A model generated the notes under the pieces. It saw only the letters and a program-made list of their open reading frames with translations, did not search any database and was not told where the DNA came from. From assembly GCA_041678045.1 (NCBI GenBank), contig JBAYOV010000043.1, positions 1 to 32,538 on the forward strand: a stretch of DNA of 32,538 nucleotides, read 5' to 3'. Made by a program: the position numbers and the translations under genes. Positions within the stretch are counted from its first letter, which is position 1; every line of letters begins with the position of its first letter. Source of the DNA: UBA2357 sp041678045 (GTDB lineage: Bacteria > Pseudomonadota > Gammaproteobacteria > Burkholderiales > Rhodocyclaceae). Shown in pieces: positions 7,420 through 15,577 of this stretch.

Positions 7420-8015
7420 CACAGCCCCTCCAGCCGGAGTGCGACCTGTGCGACACGCTGCCCCAGCACACGCGCCAGACGGCCTTCCTCGTCGGTCAGA
7501 TCGGCCAGCCCTTCGCTGCCAGCCACATGCGAAGCGCCATACGGCGTTCCTCCGCCACGCGTGGCGTTCAGGTCTGGCTCGGTAAACGGCAACCCCACCA
7601 GCACCATGCCTTGATGGAACAGAGGCAGCATCATGCTGAGCAAGGTACTCTCCTGCCCGCCATGCAGGCTGGCGCTGGATGTGAAGACCCCGGCAGGCTT
7701 GCCCGCCAGGCTGCCATTCACCCAAGCCGCCACCTGAGCATCCAGGAAATACTTCATCGGCGCCGCCATGTTGCCAAAACGGGTCGGGCTACCCAGCACC
7801 AGTCCGGCGCACTCCTCCAGATCGCGCGCCTCGGCGTATGGCGGGCCTTCGGTGGGGATGTCATCCTCCACCGCCTCGCACACTGCGGACACCCGGGGCA
7901 CGGTACGGACCCGCGCGCAGGCGCCCGGCACCTGATGAATACCGGCCACCACCTCTTCGGCGAGCGCCCTGACCGAGCCGCGATGGCTGTAATAAAGCAC
8001 GAGGATTTCTTTCAT
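7419..8015 (-). CDS. wrbA: WrbA-type NAD(P)H:quinone oxidoreductase
   Basis: A ~198-residue flavodoxin-fold protein. The FMN phosphate loop is near the N-terminus (YYSHRGSVRALAEEV). GSPTRFGNMAAPMKYFLD and FTSSASLHGGQEST are characteristic WrbA segments. The product should carry out two-electron reduction of quinones with NAD(P)H, limiting semiquinone stress, as a cytoplasmic tetramer. The start is ambiguous: ATG 8015 gives MKEILVLYY, the usual family start, and GTG 8021 adds two residues. Neither has a good Shine-Dalgarno, and a TATAAT box lies ~30 bases upstream, so the leader is short. It is coupled to the downstream DUF2069 gene. Confidence 0.9.
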   Translation of the reverse strand: MKEILVLYYSHRGSVRALAEEVVAGIHQVPGACARVRTVPRVSAVCEAVEDDIPTEGPPYAEARDLEECAGLVLGSPTRFGNMAAPMKYFLDAQVAAWVNGSLAGKPAGVFTSSASLHGGQESTLLSMMLPLFHQGMVLVGLPFTEPDLNATRGGGTPYGASHVAGSEGLADLTDEEGRLARVLGQRVAQVALRLEGL

Positions 8016-8043
8016 TTGCACAATAGCTGACTAAAATGCTGCG

Positions 8044-8049
8044 ATTATA
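8044..8049 (-). promoter_or_regulatory. TATAAT -10 box upstream of wrbA
   Basis: A perfect TATAAT on the minus strand lies about 30 bases before the wrbA start. No good -35 element is seen at the expected 17-base spacing (CCGGGG there) and there is no extended TG, so only the -10 is supported. Confidence 0.4.
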
Positions 8050-8109
8050 CCGCGCCCGACGACCCGCCCCGGCCGGCAGCGCCAAGCCCAACAGCACGGA
8101 TCATGCTTC

Positions 8110-9510
8110 ATGATATTTGCCCTGCGTGACTTCGCCACCCTGCTCTACGACCGCTTCCTGAGCACCCGCTGCCCGCAGGTTGCGGGCAGCCTGACCTATA
8201 CCACCTTGCTGGCCATCGTGCCTCTGGTGACCGTAACCCTGGCGGTGTTCAGCAACTTTCCGGCGTTTTCCGAACTCGGGGCGGCACTGAGCACCTTCCT
8301 GCAGACCAACATCCTGCCCGATCGCGCCGGCCAGATTGTCACCACCTACGCCCTGCAGTTCTCCGAAAAGGCCACACAACTGACCTTCATCGGCACGGTG
8401 ATGCTGGTGGTCACCGTGTTGCTGCTGCTCTACACCATAGACAGCGTGTTCAACGACATCTGGGGGGTGCGCACGCCACGGCCCTGGCTTACCCGAATCA
8501 CGGTGTATTGGGTCGCACTGACTGTGGGGCCGATTGCGCTGGCAGGCAGCATCTTCGCCACCGGCCGGCTGGTGGCCACCTCGGTGGAATGGATCGGCAC
8601 CGGCGCACACGTCACCACGCTGTCTGCCTGGGTGGTGCCCGTCAGCCTGCTCGGCGTGCTGTTCAGCTTTCTCTACCATGCCGTACCGAATCATCCGGTC
8701 CGCGTGCTGCACGCCCTCGCGGGGGGCTTTGCAGCAGCCCTGGGCTTCATCGTCATGCAGCGGCTGTTCGGCCATTTCATCGCGAGCTTTCCGACCTATA
8801 CCCTGGTGTATGGCACATTCGCAGCCCTGCCGATCTTTCTCGCATGGCTGTACATGTCCTGGGTGGTGGTGCTGCTCGGCGCCATCCTCACCTCCATCCT
8901 GCCGGCCTTCTTCGAGCGCAAGAACACCCTGGGGGCCTTTCCCGGCGACCGGGCCTGGGCTGCCAGCAACATGCTGATCGGCCTGTATCGGGCCCAGCAA
9001 CAGGGCCGGATCGCAGGCTTCGATGAACTGCGCGCACTGGCTGGCGTGAATCATGACGTGGCGGAAAGCATTCTTGGAGAGATGCGCGACCATGGCTGGG
9101 TTGCCCGCACCGACGAACATGGCTGGGTGCTCGCGATCAACCCGGCAACCCTGTCACTGGCCGGCATCGTGGAGCGCTTCGCCCTGTCGCCCGAACGCTG
9201 GCTTCAGACGGGTGGCCGCTGCATTGCGCGCAACGCAGCCCTGCGCCTGAAAGATGCAATACACGCAGCCGACCTGAACCTGATCGAGCTCGCCCGCGAA
9301 TCCGGCGTGCTCAGCAGCGAGGAGGCGGTCGCACACCAAGATGAAGGCGATGAAGAAGAGCCATGCCGGGAGGCGACGGAGGAAGAAGCAAAAACAGGGG
9401 AAAAAGAAGAGGCAGAGACGACAGCAAGCACTGACCTCACCGAGTCGGTGCCTGCACCCACAGAATGCGTCACCGACGATCAGATCGGGAAGGGGTCGAC
9501 CTCGTATTGA
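8110..9510 (+). CDS. YihY family inner-membrane protein (RNase BN-like family)
   Basis: A 466-residue protein. The first ~280 residues carry about six membrane helices and YihY-family phrases (AGSLTYTTLLAIVPL, VFNDIWGV, GGFAAALGF, YGTFAALPIFLAWLYMSWVVVLLGA). The family was once called Rbn/RNase BN, but that activity belongs to another gene, so the function is unknown. Residues ~290-400 form a soluble part with a winged-helix-like region. The last ~60 residues are an acidic, Glu-rich low-complexity tail that not all family members have. The 3' end overlaps the converging minus-strand gene by 31 bases. No clear Shine-Dalgarno is seen before the ATG. Confidence 0.85.
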   Translation: MIFALRDFATLLYDRFLSTRCPQVAGSLTYTTLLAIVPLVTVTLAVFSNFPAFSELGAALSTFLQTNILPDRAGQIVTTYALQFSEKATQLTFIGTVMLVVTVLLLLYTIDSVFNDIWGVRTPRPWLTRITVYWVALTVGPIALAGSIFATGRLVATSVEWIGTGAHVTTLSAWVVPVSLLGVLFSFLYHAVPNHPVRVLHALAGGFAAALGFIVMQRLFGHFIASFPTYTLVYGTFAALPIFLAWLYMSWVVVLLGAILTSILPAFFERKNTLGAFPGDRAWAASNMLIGLYRAQQQGRIAGFDELRALAGVNHDVAESILGEMRDHGWVARTDEHGWVLAINPATLSLAGIVERFALSPERWLQTGGRCIARNAALRLKDAIHAADLNLIELARESGVLSSEEAVAHQDEGDEEEPCREATEEEAKTGEKEEAETTASTDLTESVPAPTECVTDDQIGKGSTSY

Positions 9511-11015
9511 AACAACTCGACATCGGCAGTCTGCATGTCCAGACTGAGCACCCTGCCCTGCGCCACGTACAGTGTGCCGGTCTCCCGGACCATCACGAAA
9601 CGGCGTGAGCAATATGTGCCCGCTGGCGCAAGCACCGCTGCATTATTACGGTGACCGGGCATGGGCGGCAGCAACAGGGCAGGTTTGGTCACCTTTGGTT
9701 CACTGCCACGAAAGGCAATCGACACCGCCGCGCACGCCGTGGCCAGCACCTGAAGACCCAGCTCAACCTGCTCGCCTTCGTGCTGCCTGACCCAGCGCAC
9801 CACACAGATCGACCACGCTTCCTTGTTGCTCCGGCGCAGCCCCAGCGCCATGCCTGCACTCAGATTGACCTCGGCATCGGCCACGCTGATGATGCCATAG
9901 CCGCCCGCGCTCTCGTTGCACACCATCCATTCGGCTACCTCCGGGGGCGCGCTGCCCCCACGGTGCAGTTGCCACAAATTACGCAACCCGGAACACACCT
10001 GCACCGAATACAGATGAGGTCGTCGTACATGCTCACGACTCGGCGGCGAGAGCCAGCGCTCCCGCAAACGCCCCAGCAAGGCCAGCACCTCGACCGGCGA
10101 CAACCCCAGCGGCAGACCCGACGCATCCGGATCGAGCAGATCGGCATCGCGCTCCAGCCCCACCACTTCGGCATCGGAAATGCGCCGCTCCAGCCATTCG
10201 ATCTGCTCGCTCACGCGCTTCGACAGACGGGCGGCAGAAAAATACAGCAAGCGCCTGCGCACCGGCGCCAGCCGACGTACGCAGGCAATCGGAGCAACAT
10301 CCTCCTCCGGATCCAGCCAGAATGCGGCCGACTCGGGCAGGATGGGCTCGGTCGAAAACTCGGCCACCCCCGAAGTGAGCTCAAGATAGTCATACACCCA
10401 CACCAACTCACGGGCCGTCAAGCTGTCGGGTTGCAGCGCCGAAATCGACGCCATGCGCTTGAAATGCCCCATCCCCGCCACCGCGCTGCGATGCGGATCA
10501 CTGGCCGGAACCAGTTGCGCAGAGGCCTTGTTGATTTGCGAGAACACCCGGTAAGCAAGCGCCCACAATCCCTGCGGCGCCTCCGAACCGCGCATGGAGG
10601 CGAGCATGAAGGCTTCGCCCAGCAGACGCATCGCCCGGACCCGCAGCGCAATCGGCGGCGTCGCATGCCCTTCGTCCGCCCCCTGCTCCAGGCGATCAGC
10701 CAGTTCGTCATGTGCCCGGGCCAGATCGGTAAGACCGCTCGACAGGCGACCGCACGCTTCATACAACTCACGCGGCACCGGCAGGCCCGCAGACAGCAAC
10801 CGTGGCTTGATGCGCCCAACCAGATCGAGCGCACGCGCATCGAACCCGTCAATGCAGACGGTGCTCTCCGGGCGCGACGGGAGCAGCTTCAGCCATCGCT
10901 CCAGATGTCGCCTGAGCTCAACCAGATCATGAAAGCAGTCCTCGGCAGGCTCAGCGGAAAGCCAGCCAAGGATATGGGTCATCGGGTCGTGGGAGGGCTG
11001 CGAAGGGAGCGCCAT
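9480..11015 (-). CDS. Unknown 511-residue protein with PilZ-like C-terminal region
   Basis: A soluble, Leu/Ala/Arg-rich protein, mostly helical in its first ~330 residues, with no signal peptide. The C-terminal region shows, in order, R-E-H-V-R (RxxxR), N-E-S-A-G-G (the [D/N]xSxxG motif) and a VVRWV...ELGLQVL stretch. These are the elements of a c-di-GMP-binding PilZ domain, with a longer than usual gap between the first two. I infer a c-di-GMP effector or a degenerate PilZ fold; the N-terminal part matches nothing I know. It is divergent from rpsP, and its 3' end overlaps the yihY-family gene. The first ATG (11015) has no Shine-Dalgarno; M12 (10982) is an alternative start. Confidence 0.7.
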   Translation of the reverse strand: MALPSQPSHDPMTHILGWLSAEPAEDCFHDLVELRRHLERWLKLLPSRPESTVCIDGFDARALDLVGRIKPRLLSAGLPVPRELYEACGRLSSGLTDLARAHDELADRLEQGADEGHATPPIALRVRAMRLLGEAFMLASMRGSEAPQGLWALAYRVFSQINKASAQLVPASDPHRSAVAGMGHFKRMASISALQPDSLTARELVWVYDYLELTSGVAEFSTEPILPESAAFWLDPEEDVAPIACVRRLAPVRRRLLYFSAARLSKRVSEQIEWLERRISDAEVVGLERDADLLDPDASGLPLGLSPVEVLALLGRLRERWLSPPSREHVRRPHLYSVQVCSGLRNLWQLHRGGSAPPEVAEWMVCNESAGGYGIISVADAEVNLSAGMALGLRRSNKEAWSICVVRWVRQHEGEQVELGLQVLATACAAVSIAFRGSEPKVTKPALLLPPMPGHRNNAAVLAPAGTYCSRRFVMVRETGTLYVAQGRVLSLDMQTADVELFQYEVDPFPI

Positions 11016-11179
11016 GGTCAGCGAAAGTTCGGAACAGTTCCCGCATTCTATTCAACTTCGCCCAACTTGGGCGGCCATTGCTGGCCCATGGTGCGAAAAC
11101 AACACAACCCGCTGCCCACCGCTCGTCCCCATCGACCGGCCGCCGGCACTGTGCCCACGGAACAACTGTCACACGGCAG

Positions 11180-11208
11180 TTGAACTGAAGCCTCTTGTTC
11201 GCTATCAT
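11180..11208 (+). promoter_or_regulatory. Sigma70 promoter of the rpsP operon
   Basis: TTGAAC (11180-11185) and TATCAT (11203-11208) are separated by exactly 17 bases, a close match to the sigma70 consensus. They lie 36 bases before the rpsP start, so the leader should be about 30 bases. The 228-base gap (11016-11243) otherwise holds only a short GGAAC/GTTCC palindrome at 11031-11041, near the start of the minus-strand gene. Confidence 0.75.
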
Positions 11209-11243
11209 TGCGCGTTTTCGCACAAACCAATCAGGACACCCAC

Positions 11244-11495
11244 ATGGTCGTCATTCGCCTTGCCCGTGGTGGCGCCAAGAAGCGCCCCTTCTACAACATT
11301 GTTGCCGCCGACAAGCGCAACCGCCGCGACGGTCGCTTCATCGAGCGTGTTGGCTTTTACAATCCGGTCGCTTCTGGCTCTGCACAGAACCTGGTCATCA
11401 ATACCGAGCGTCTGCAGCACTGGACCTCGAACGGCGCCCAGATGTCCCCGGCGGTTGCCCGTCTGGTGAAGCAGGCCGCACAAGCCGTCGCCTGA
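11244..11495 (+). CDS. rpsP: 30S ribosomal protein S16
   Basis: An 83-residue protein starting MVVIRLARGGAKKRPFYNIV, with SRRDGRFIE-type and VGFYNP motifs, the hallmark of S16. Length is normal (82-84 in betaproteobacteria). It binds 16S rRNA and aids assembly of the small subunit. AGGA lies 7 bases before the ATG. It is the first gene of the rpsP-rimM-trmD-rplS operon, driven by the promoter at 11180-11208. Confidence 0.98.
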   Translation: MVVIRLARGGAKKRPFYNIVAADKRNRRDGRFIERVGFYNPVASGSAQNLVINTERLQHWTSNGAQMSPAVARLVKQAAQAVA

Positions 11496-11517
11496 GCCAC
11501 CCGGGATTCAAGCCGTA

Positions 11518-12024
11518 ATGGTACTCATGGGGCGCATTGTCGCCCCTTTTGGCGTCAAGGGCTGGATCAAGGTCCAGCCATTCGGTGACGATCCGCTCTC
11601 CTGGAGCGAGATGGAAACCTGGTGGCTGGCACGCTCCGAAGACGCGCCCGAAGCCGACTGGCAACCCATGCAACTGGCCGAGTGCCGCGCGCATGGCAAC
11701 GCCCTGATCGCACGTTTCGAGCAGGTCACCGAGCGCAACGGCGCCGAAGCCCTGAAGGGCCTTTACATCGCCGCCCCGCGCGAGACGCTGCCTGAAACCG
11801 GTGAGGACGAGTATTACTGGTCCGATCTGATCGGGCTGGAAGTGCGCAATCAATCCGGTGAAACGCTGGGAACGGTGCAGGGTTTGCTCAGCACCGGAGC
11901 TCACGATGTACTGCAGCTGAATGACGGTGAGCAGGAGCGCCTGATCCCCTTCGTGCGTGCTTATGTGCTTGATGTGGATCGCAGCGCAGGTCGCATTCTG
12001 GTCGACTGGCAGAAAGACTGGTGA
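11518..12024 (+). CDS. rimM: 16S rRNA processing/ribosome maturation factor RimM
   Basis: A 168-residue protein with the RimM N-terminal beta-barrel (GRIVAPFGVKGWIKVQPF) and a PRC-barrel C-terminal domain (YYWSDLIGLEV, then DVLQL and LIPFVRAYVLDVD). It binds S19 and helps mature the 30S head. Two ATGs (11518 and 11527) lie close together; the second gives MGRIVAPFG, so the first three residues are uncertain. The stop overlaps the trmD GTG start (GTGA). Confidence 0.96.
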   Translation: MVLMGRIVAPFGVKGWIKVQPFGDDPLSWSEMETWWLARSEDAPEADWQPMQLAECRAHGNALIARFEQVTERNGAEALKGLYIAAPRETLPETGEDEYYWSDLIGLEVRNQSGETLGTVQGLLSTGAHDVLQLNDGEQERLIPFVRAYVLDVDRSAGRILVDWQKDW

Positions 12025-12854
12025 GCAAGCTCCCGGAGCAGCCGGAAATGGATCGCAGTTCGCTCATTTCCGCAGGCGTGCGTCGCTACGATGTGATCAC
12101 GCTGTTCCCGGAAATGTTCTCGGCCCTCACGGCCAGTGGCATCACCCGACGCGCGCTGGATCGGGAGCTGTACCAGCTTGGATTTGTGAATCCGCGTGAC
12201 TTTACAGACAATGCGCATCGCACCATAGACGACCGCCCTTACGGCGGTGGCCCGGGCATGGTGATGATGGCACCGCCGCTGGAAAAGGCGCTGGATCAGG
12301 CCGCAGAACAACAACGCGCTGCAGGCCTGGAACCCGGGCCGGTGATTTATCTCTCGCCTCAGGGCGAGCGACTGGAGCACGACAGGGTTGTTTCGCTGGC
12401 CCACGCCCCTGCCCTCACCCTGTTGTGCGGGCGTTACGAAGGCGTTGACCAGCGTTTGATCGACCGGCGCGTCGATCTTGAAATCTCGCTCGGCGACTTC
12501 GTGCTGTCGGGCGGAGAATTGCCGGCAATGGTGCTGCTCGATGCCATCATCCGCCTGTTGCCCGGCGCACTGAACGATGCCGATTCGGCGCAGGAAGACT
12601 CCTTCGCCGCTGGCCTTCTGGATTGCCCGCACTACACGCGGCCTGAAGTCCACGCAGGTCAGGCCGTACCCGCCGTACTGCTGTCGGGCAATCATGCAGC
12701 AATTCGCACTTGGCGCCTGAAACAGGCACTGGGTGCCACCTGGCGACGCAGGCCCGACCTGCTCACCAGCCGAAAAATGAGCAAGACCGAATTGTCCCTG
12801 CTTGAGCAGTTCAGGCAGGAGCAAGCAGACCCGGACAACGGCCCCACGCCATGA
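12021..12854 (+). CDS. trmD: tRNA (guanine-N1)-methyltransferase
   Basis: A 277-residue SPOUT-family methyltransferase that makes m1G37 in tRNAs and prevents +1 frameshifting. Clear motifs: YDVITLFPEMF, RPYGGGPGMVMM, LLCGRYEGVDQR and SLGDFVLSGGELPAM (AdoMet-binding trefoil knot). The GTG start at 12021 overlaps the rimM TGA. The N-terminus carries ~20 residues before the conserved YDVITLF, more than in E. coli, so the true start could be further in. No other ATG precedes the core except M10. It is the third gene of the operon. Confidence 0.96.
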   Translation: MSKLPEQPEMDRSSLISAGVRRYDVITLFPEMFSALTASGITRRALDRELYQLGFVNPRDFTDNAHRTIDDRPYGGGPGMVMMAPPLEKALDQAAEQQRAAGLEPGPVIYLSPQGERLEHDRVVSLAHAPALTLLCGRYEGVDQRLIDRRVDLEISLGDFVLSGGELPAMVLLDAIIRLLPGALNDADSAQEDSFAAGLLDCPHYTRPEVHAGQAVPAVLLSGNHAAIRTWRLKQALGATWRRRPDLLTSRKMSKTELSLLEQFRQEQADPDNGPTP

Positions 12855-12936
12855 CCCGGGTCATCAACAAACCGTGTGCATCAGGCGTGTCCTGCTCTGC
12901 CACAAGGCCAAGCGCCATAGATGGAGTTATCAAACA

Positions 12937-13329
12937 ATGAATCTGATCCAGCAGCTCGAACAGGAAGAAATCGCCCGCCTGACCGAAGGCAAGAGCATTC
13001 CCGCATTCGCCCCCGGCGACACCGTGGTGGTGCAGGTCAAGGTGAAGGAAGGCAACCGTGAGCGTCTCCAGGCCTACGAAGGCGTGGTCATCGCCAAGCG
13101 CAACCGCGGTCTGAACTCTTCGTTCATCGTGCGCAAGATCTCTTCCGGTGAAGGCGTGGAGCGTACGTTCCAGACCTACTCGCCGCTGATCGGCAACATC
13201 GAGGTCAAGCGTCGTGGCGATGTGCGTCGCGCCAAGCTGTACTACCTGCGCCAGCGTTCGGGCAAGTCCGCACGTATCAAGGAAAAGCTCAACTACAAGG
13301 CCGCTGCCGAGAAAAAGCAGCAGGCTTGA
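12937..13329 (+). CDS. rplS: 50S ribosomal protein L19
   Basis: A 130-residue protein beginning MNLIQQLEQEEIARL, with GDTVVVQVKVKEG, QAYEGVVIAKRNRG and RGDVRRAKLYYLR, the standard L19 sequence. It sits at the 30S-50S interface. The C-terminus has a short Lys/Ala-rich extension (EKKQQA). GGAG lies 10 bases before the ATG. It is the last gene of the operon, followed by a strong terminator at 13368. The gap after trmD is 82 bases. Confidence 0.98.
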   Translation: MNLIQQLEQEEIARLTEGKSIPAFAPGDTVVVQVKVKEGNRERLQAYEGVVIAKRNRGLNSSFIVRKISSGEGVERTFQTYSPLIGNIEVKRRGDVRRAKLYYLRQRSGKSARIKEKLNYKAAAEKKQQA

Positions 13330-13367
13330 GACTGAGCCTCAGTCGGGTAGTCGCTTCATCCGTCTGG

Positions 13368-13393
13368 AAAAACGGGCCTTCGGGCCCGTTTTT
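13368..13393 (+). terminator. Rho-independent terminator after rplS
   Basis: A perfect 11-bp stem (13368-13378 with 13383-13393) is closed by a TTCG tetraloop (13379-13382). The stem starts with five A and ends with five T, so the T-run is part of it. It ends the rpsP operon and, by symmetry, could also stop transcription arriving from selB/selC. Confidence 0.95.
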
Positions 13394-13451
13394 CATGATC
13401 GGGCACACAGGAAAGATGGACACCGGACGGGAACATCGGGAATGTCATGAC

Positions 13452-13548
13452 TGGCGGAAGAGAATGGGAGTCGAACCCACCTGGGACCGACTGACGGCCC
13501 CACCCGGTTTTGAAGACCGGTCGCCCCACCGGGGAACGCCTCTCTTCC
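13452..13548 (-). tRNA. selC: tRNA-Sec (anticodon UCA)
   Basis: A 97-base tRNA with the selenocysteine features: an 8-bp acceptor stem (GGAAGAGA/TCTCTTCC), discriminator G, a CCA encoded in the genome, a long extra arm, and a TTCGA T-loop. The anticodon loop is CTTCAAA with anticodon UCA at 13511-13513 on the opposite strand. Its length and arm layout match E. coli selC (95 bases). It reads UGA as selenocysteine with SelB. It lies 58 bases downstream of selB on the same strand. Confidence 0.97.
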
Positions 13549-13606
13549 GCTGACCCCGCGTCTGCTGATCGCGCGGGACCGTCATTGTACCTGCTGCCAG
13601 CCGGTT

Positions 13607-15577
13607 TCAGACAAGCTTGCCGGCGACTTCGACTTCCTCCACTGGCGGATCGCCACGCACGCAATGTGCGACTTGCTGCCCGCTGCCCACCTTGCGGGTA
13701 AAGCCCACACGGTCCAGAAACTCCAGGACCTGAATCGCCCGCTTGCGTCCGCCACCGATGAGGTCACGCAGGTCAGCCGCGCGAATTCGCCCCTCATGCG
13801 CCTGTGCAAGCACAAGCGCAATTTCGCACAAGCGAATCACCGTCGCGCGTGGATAGAACAGGTCGCGCACCACCTGAAACACCTCTCCACGCATCGCCAT
13901 CTTGCGCAACAGGCTGCGCACCTGCGCCTCCTCCATGACACAGGCGGCCGCCAGATCACGCACCCAGGGCGGATTGAAAGCCCCCGCAACAAGCAGCCCG
14001 TTCAACGCATCGGCACGCTCACGGTCTTGGGGCGACAGCTCCACCGCATGTCCCGGCAAATGCCACGCCGAACCGGCCCGCGCCACACGGCCCGCATCCA
14101 GCAAAGCCTCCAGCCGAGCCAGAAATACGGGCGACGGCAATCGTGGGGCACACATGCGACGCAGCCGCTCGCGCTCCACGCCGGGTTCGTCCTCGAAGGC
14201 CTGATGATGCAGTGCCAGGCGATCGACAACCCCTTCTCCCAGCCTCTCCCACGCCTTGCGCGAAAACACATGCGCGCCGCCCCGGCCCTGCACATGCTGC
14301 ACATCCGGCAACAACCCCGGCAGGGCATTGCCTGGAATATTGTGCGCGAGCATCAGCGTCTGCGCATCCATGCCCAATGGTGCAGCCTGCACCAGCGCAT
14401 GCAGGCGTTTTGCCGGATCCGCCTCCTCAAGCGCCTGCAGCAGCGCAAGGCGCTCCGGACGACGTCGATGTCGGGCGGGCGGGAACGGATCGAGCACCAC
14501 CGCGCCGCCCAAGGTCTCACGCCCGGCGGCATCGCGAATCACCACACGATCAGTACAGCAGGCCAGCACCGGCCGGTCGAGCACCGCCTGCACCAAGGCG
14601 GCCCCACCCGGCGCCAGCCCGCCGGCTTCGAGTGCTGCATCCAGCAACACCAGACGCGCCATGGCGTGCCCGCCCGCATGATGCAGGGTCACACTGCTCC
14701 ACTGGGTCAGCTTGCGGGGCGCCTCGGGCAGCAACTGCAAACGCACATCCAGCCTGTCGGTCGCACGCACTGGCCCCGGTGCCAGCACCCAGTCACCACG
14801 CTCGATATCGCGGTAGTCCACACCGCTCAGATTCACCGCGCAACGGCTGCCCGGCCCCGCCAAGCGTGCCGGGCAGTTGTTCACCCGCAAGCCACGCACC
14901 CTGACATCACGCTGCCAGCCATCCGGGCGAATCAGCTGTACGCTGTCCCCCTCCCGCACCTGCCCGGCCAGCACGGTACCGGTCACAATGGTTCCAGCCC
15001 CAGCCAGCGAGAAGCGACGATCCACCACCAGCCGGAAGCCCGCTGCTTGCGGATAATGCATCTCTGCAGCCGCCACTGCATCGAGATGTGCCCTGAGCGG
15101 CCCGACCCCCATCCCGCTGACGGCAGATACCGGAAACACCGAGCTGTCCGCCAGACGAGTGCCGGCCATCAGGGCCTGCACTTCGGCCTGCACCTGTGCC
15201 ACCCGCCCGGACGACACCCGGTCGCACTTGGTGATCGCAACCGCACCCCGTGCAATACCCAGCAAATGGACAATCGCCAGATGCTCGCGCGTCTGCGGCA
15301 TCACCCCATCGTCGGCGGCCACCACCAGCAACGCATAGTCAATGCCCGCCGCCCCCATCAGCATGGTCGGCACAAAACGCTCATGCCCCGGCACATCAAT
15401 GAAGGCCAGCATGCGCCCATCGCCGTCACTCACCTGCAAGGGGGAGTACGCATAGCCCAACTCAATGGTGATGCCCCGCGCCCTCTCTTCCGGAAGGTGC
15501 GTCGTATCCACTCCGGTCAGCGCCTGCACCAGCGTGGTCTTGCCATGATCGATATGACCAGCCGTTCCAATCAGCAT
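13607..15577 (-). CDS. selB: Selenocysteine-specific elongation factor SelB
   Basis: A 656-residue GTPase starting MLIGTAGHIDHGKTTL (P-loop GHIDHGKT). It has the switch region RARGITIELGYAY, DVPGHE (G3) and ITKCD (G4, TKxD as in E. coli SelB), followed by EF-Tu-like domains 2 and 3. The C-terminal ~250 residues are the winged-helix repeats that bind the SECIS hairpin in selenoprotein mRNA. It delivers Sec-tRNA to the ribosome. It is followed on the same strand by selC. The usual partner selA is not next to it in this window; the upstream side is the junction zone of a mobile element. Confidence 0.96.
   Translation of the reverse strand: MLIGTAGHIDHGKTTLVQALTGVDTTHLPEERARGITIELGYAYSPLQVSDGDGRMLAFIDVPGHERFVPTMLMGAAGIDYALLVVAADDGVMPQTREHLAIVHLLGIARGAVAITKCDRVSSGRVAQVQAEVQALMAGTRLADSSVFPVSAVSGMGVGPLRAHLDAVAAAEMHYPQAAGFRLVVDRRFSLAGAGTIVTGTVLAGQVREGDSVQLIRPDGWQRDVRVRGLRVNNCPARLAGPGSRCAVNLSGVDYRDIERGDWVLAPGPVRATDRLDVRLQLLPEAPRKLTQWSSVTLHHAGGHAMARLVLLDAALEAGGLAPGGAALVQAVLDRPVLACCTDRVVIRDAAGRETLGGAVVLDPFPPARHRRRPERLALLQALEEADPAKRLHALVQAAPLGMDAQTLMLAHNIPGNALPGLLPDVQHVQGRGGAHVFSRKAWERLGEGVVDRLALHHQAFEDEPGVERERLRRMCAPRLPSPVFLARLEALLDAGRVARAGSAWHLPGHAVELSPQDRERADALNGLLVAGAFNPPWVRDLAAACVMEEAQVRSLLRKMAMRGEVFQVVRDLFYPRATVIRLCEIALVLAQAHEGRIRAADLRDLIGGGRKRAIQVLEFLDRVGFTRKVGSGQQVAHCVRGDPPVEEVEVAGKLV

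Noticed and set aside
13389..13396. TTTTTCAT, the target reported for Tn4371 integration, as an ICE end
   Set aside because: It lies in the rplS terminator, and selC-selB would then be inside the element. One such 8-mer per window this long is expected by chance.
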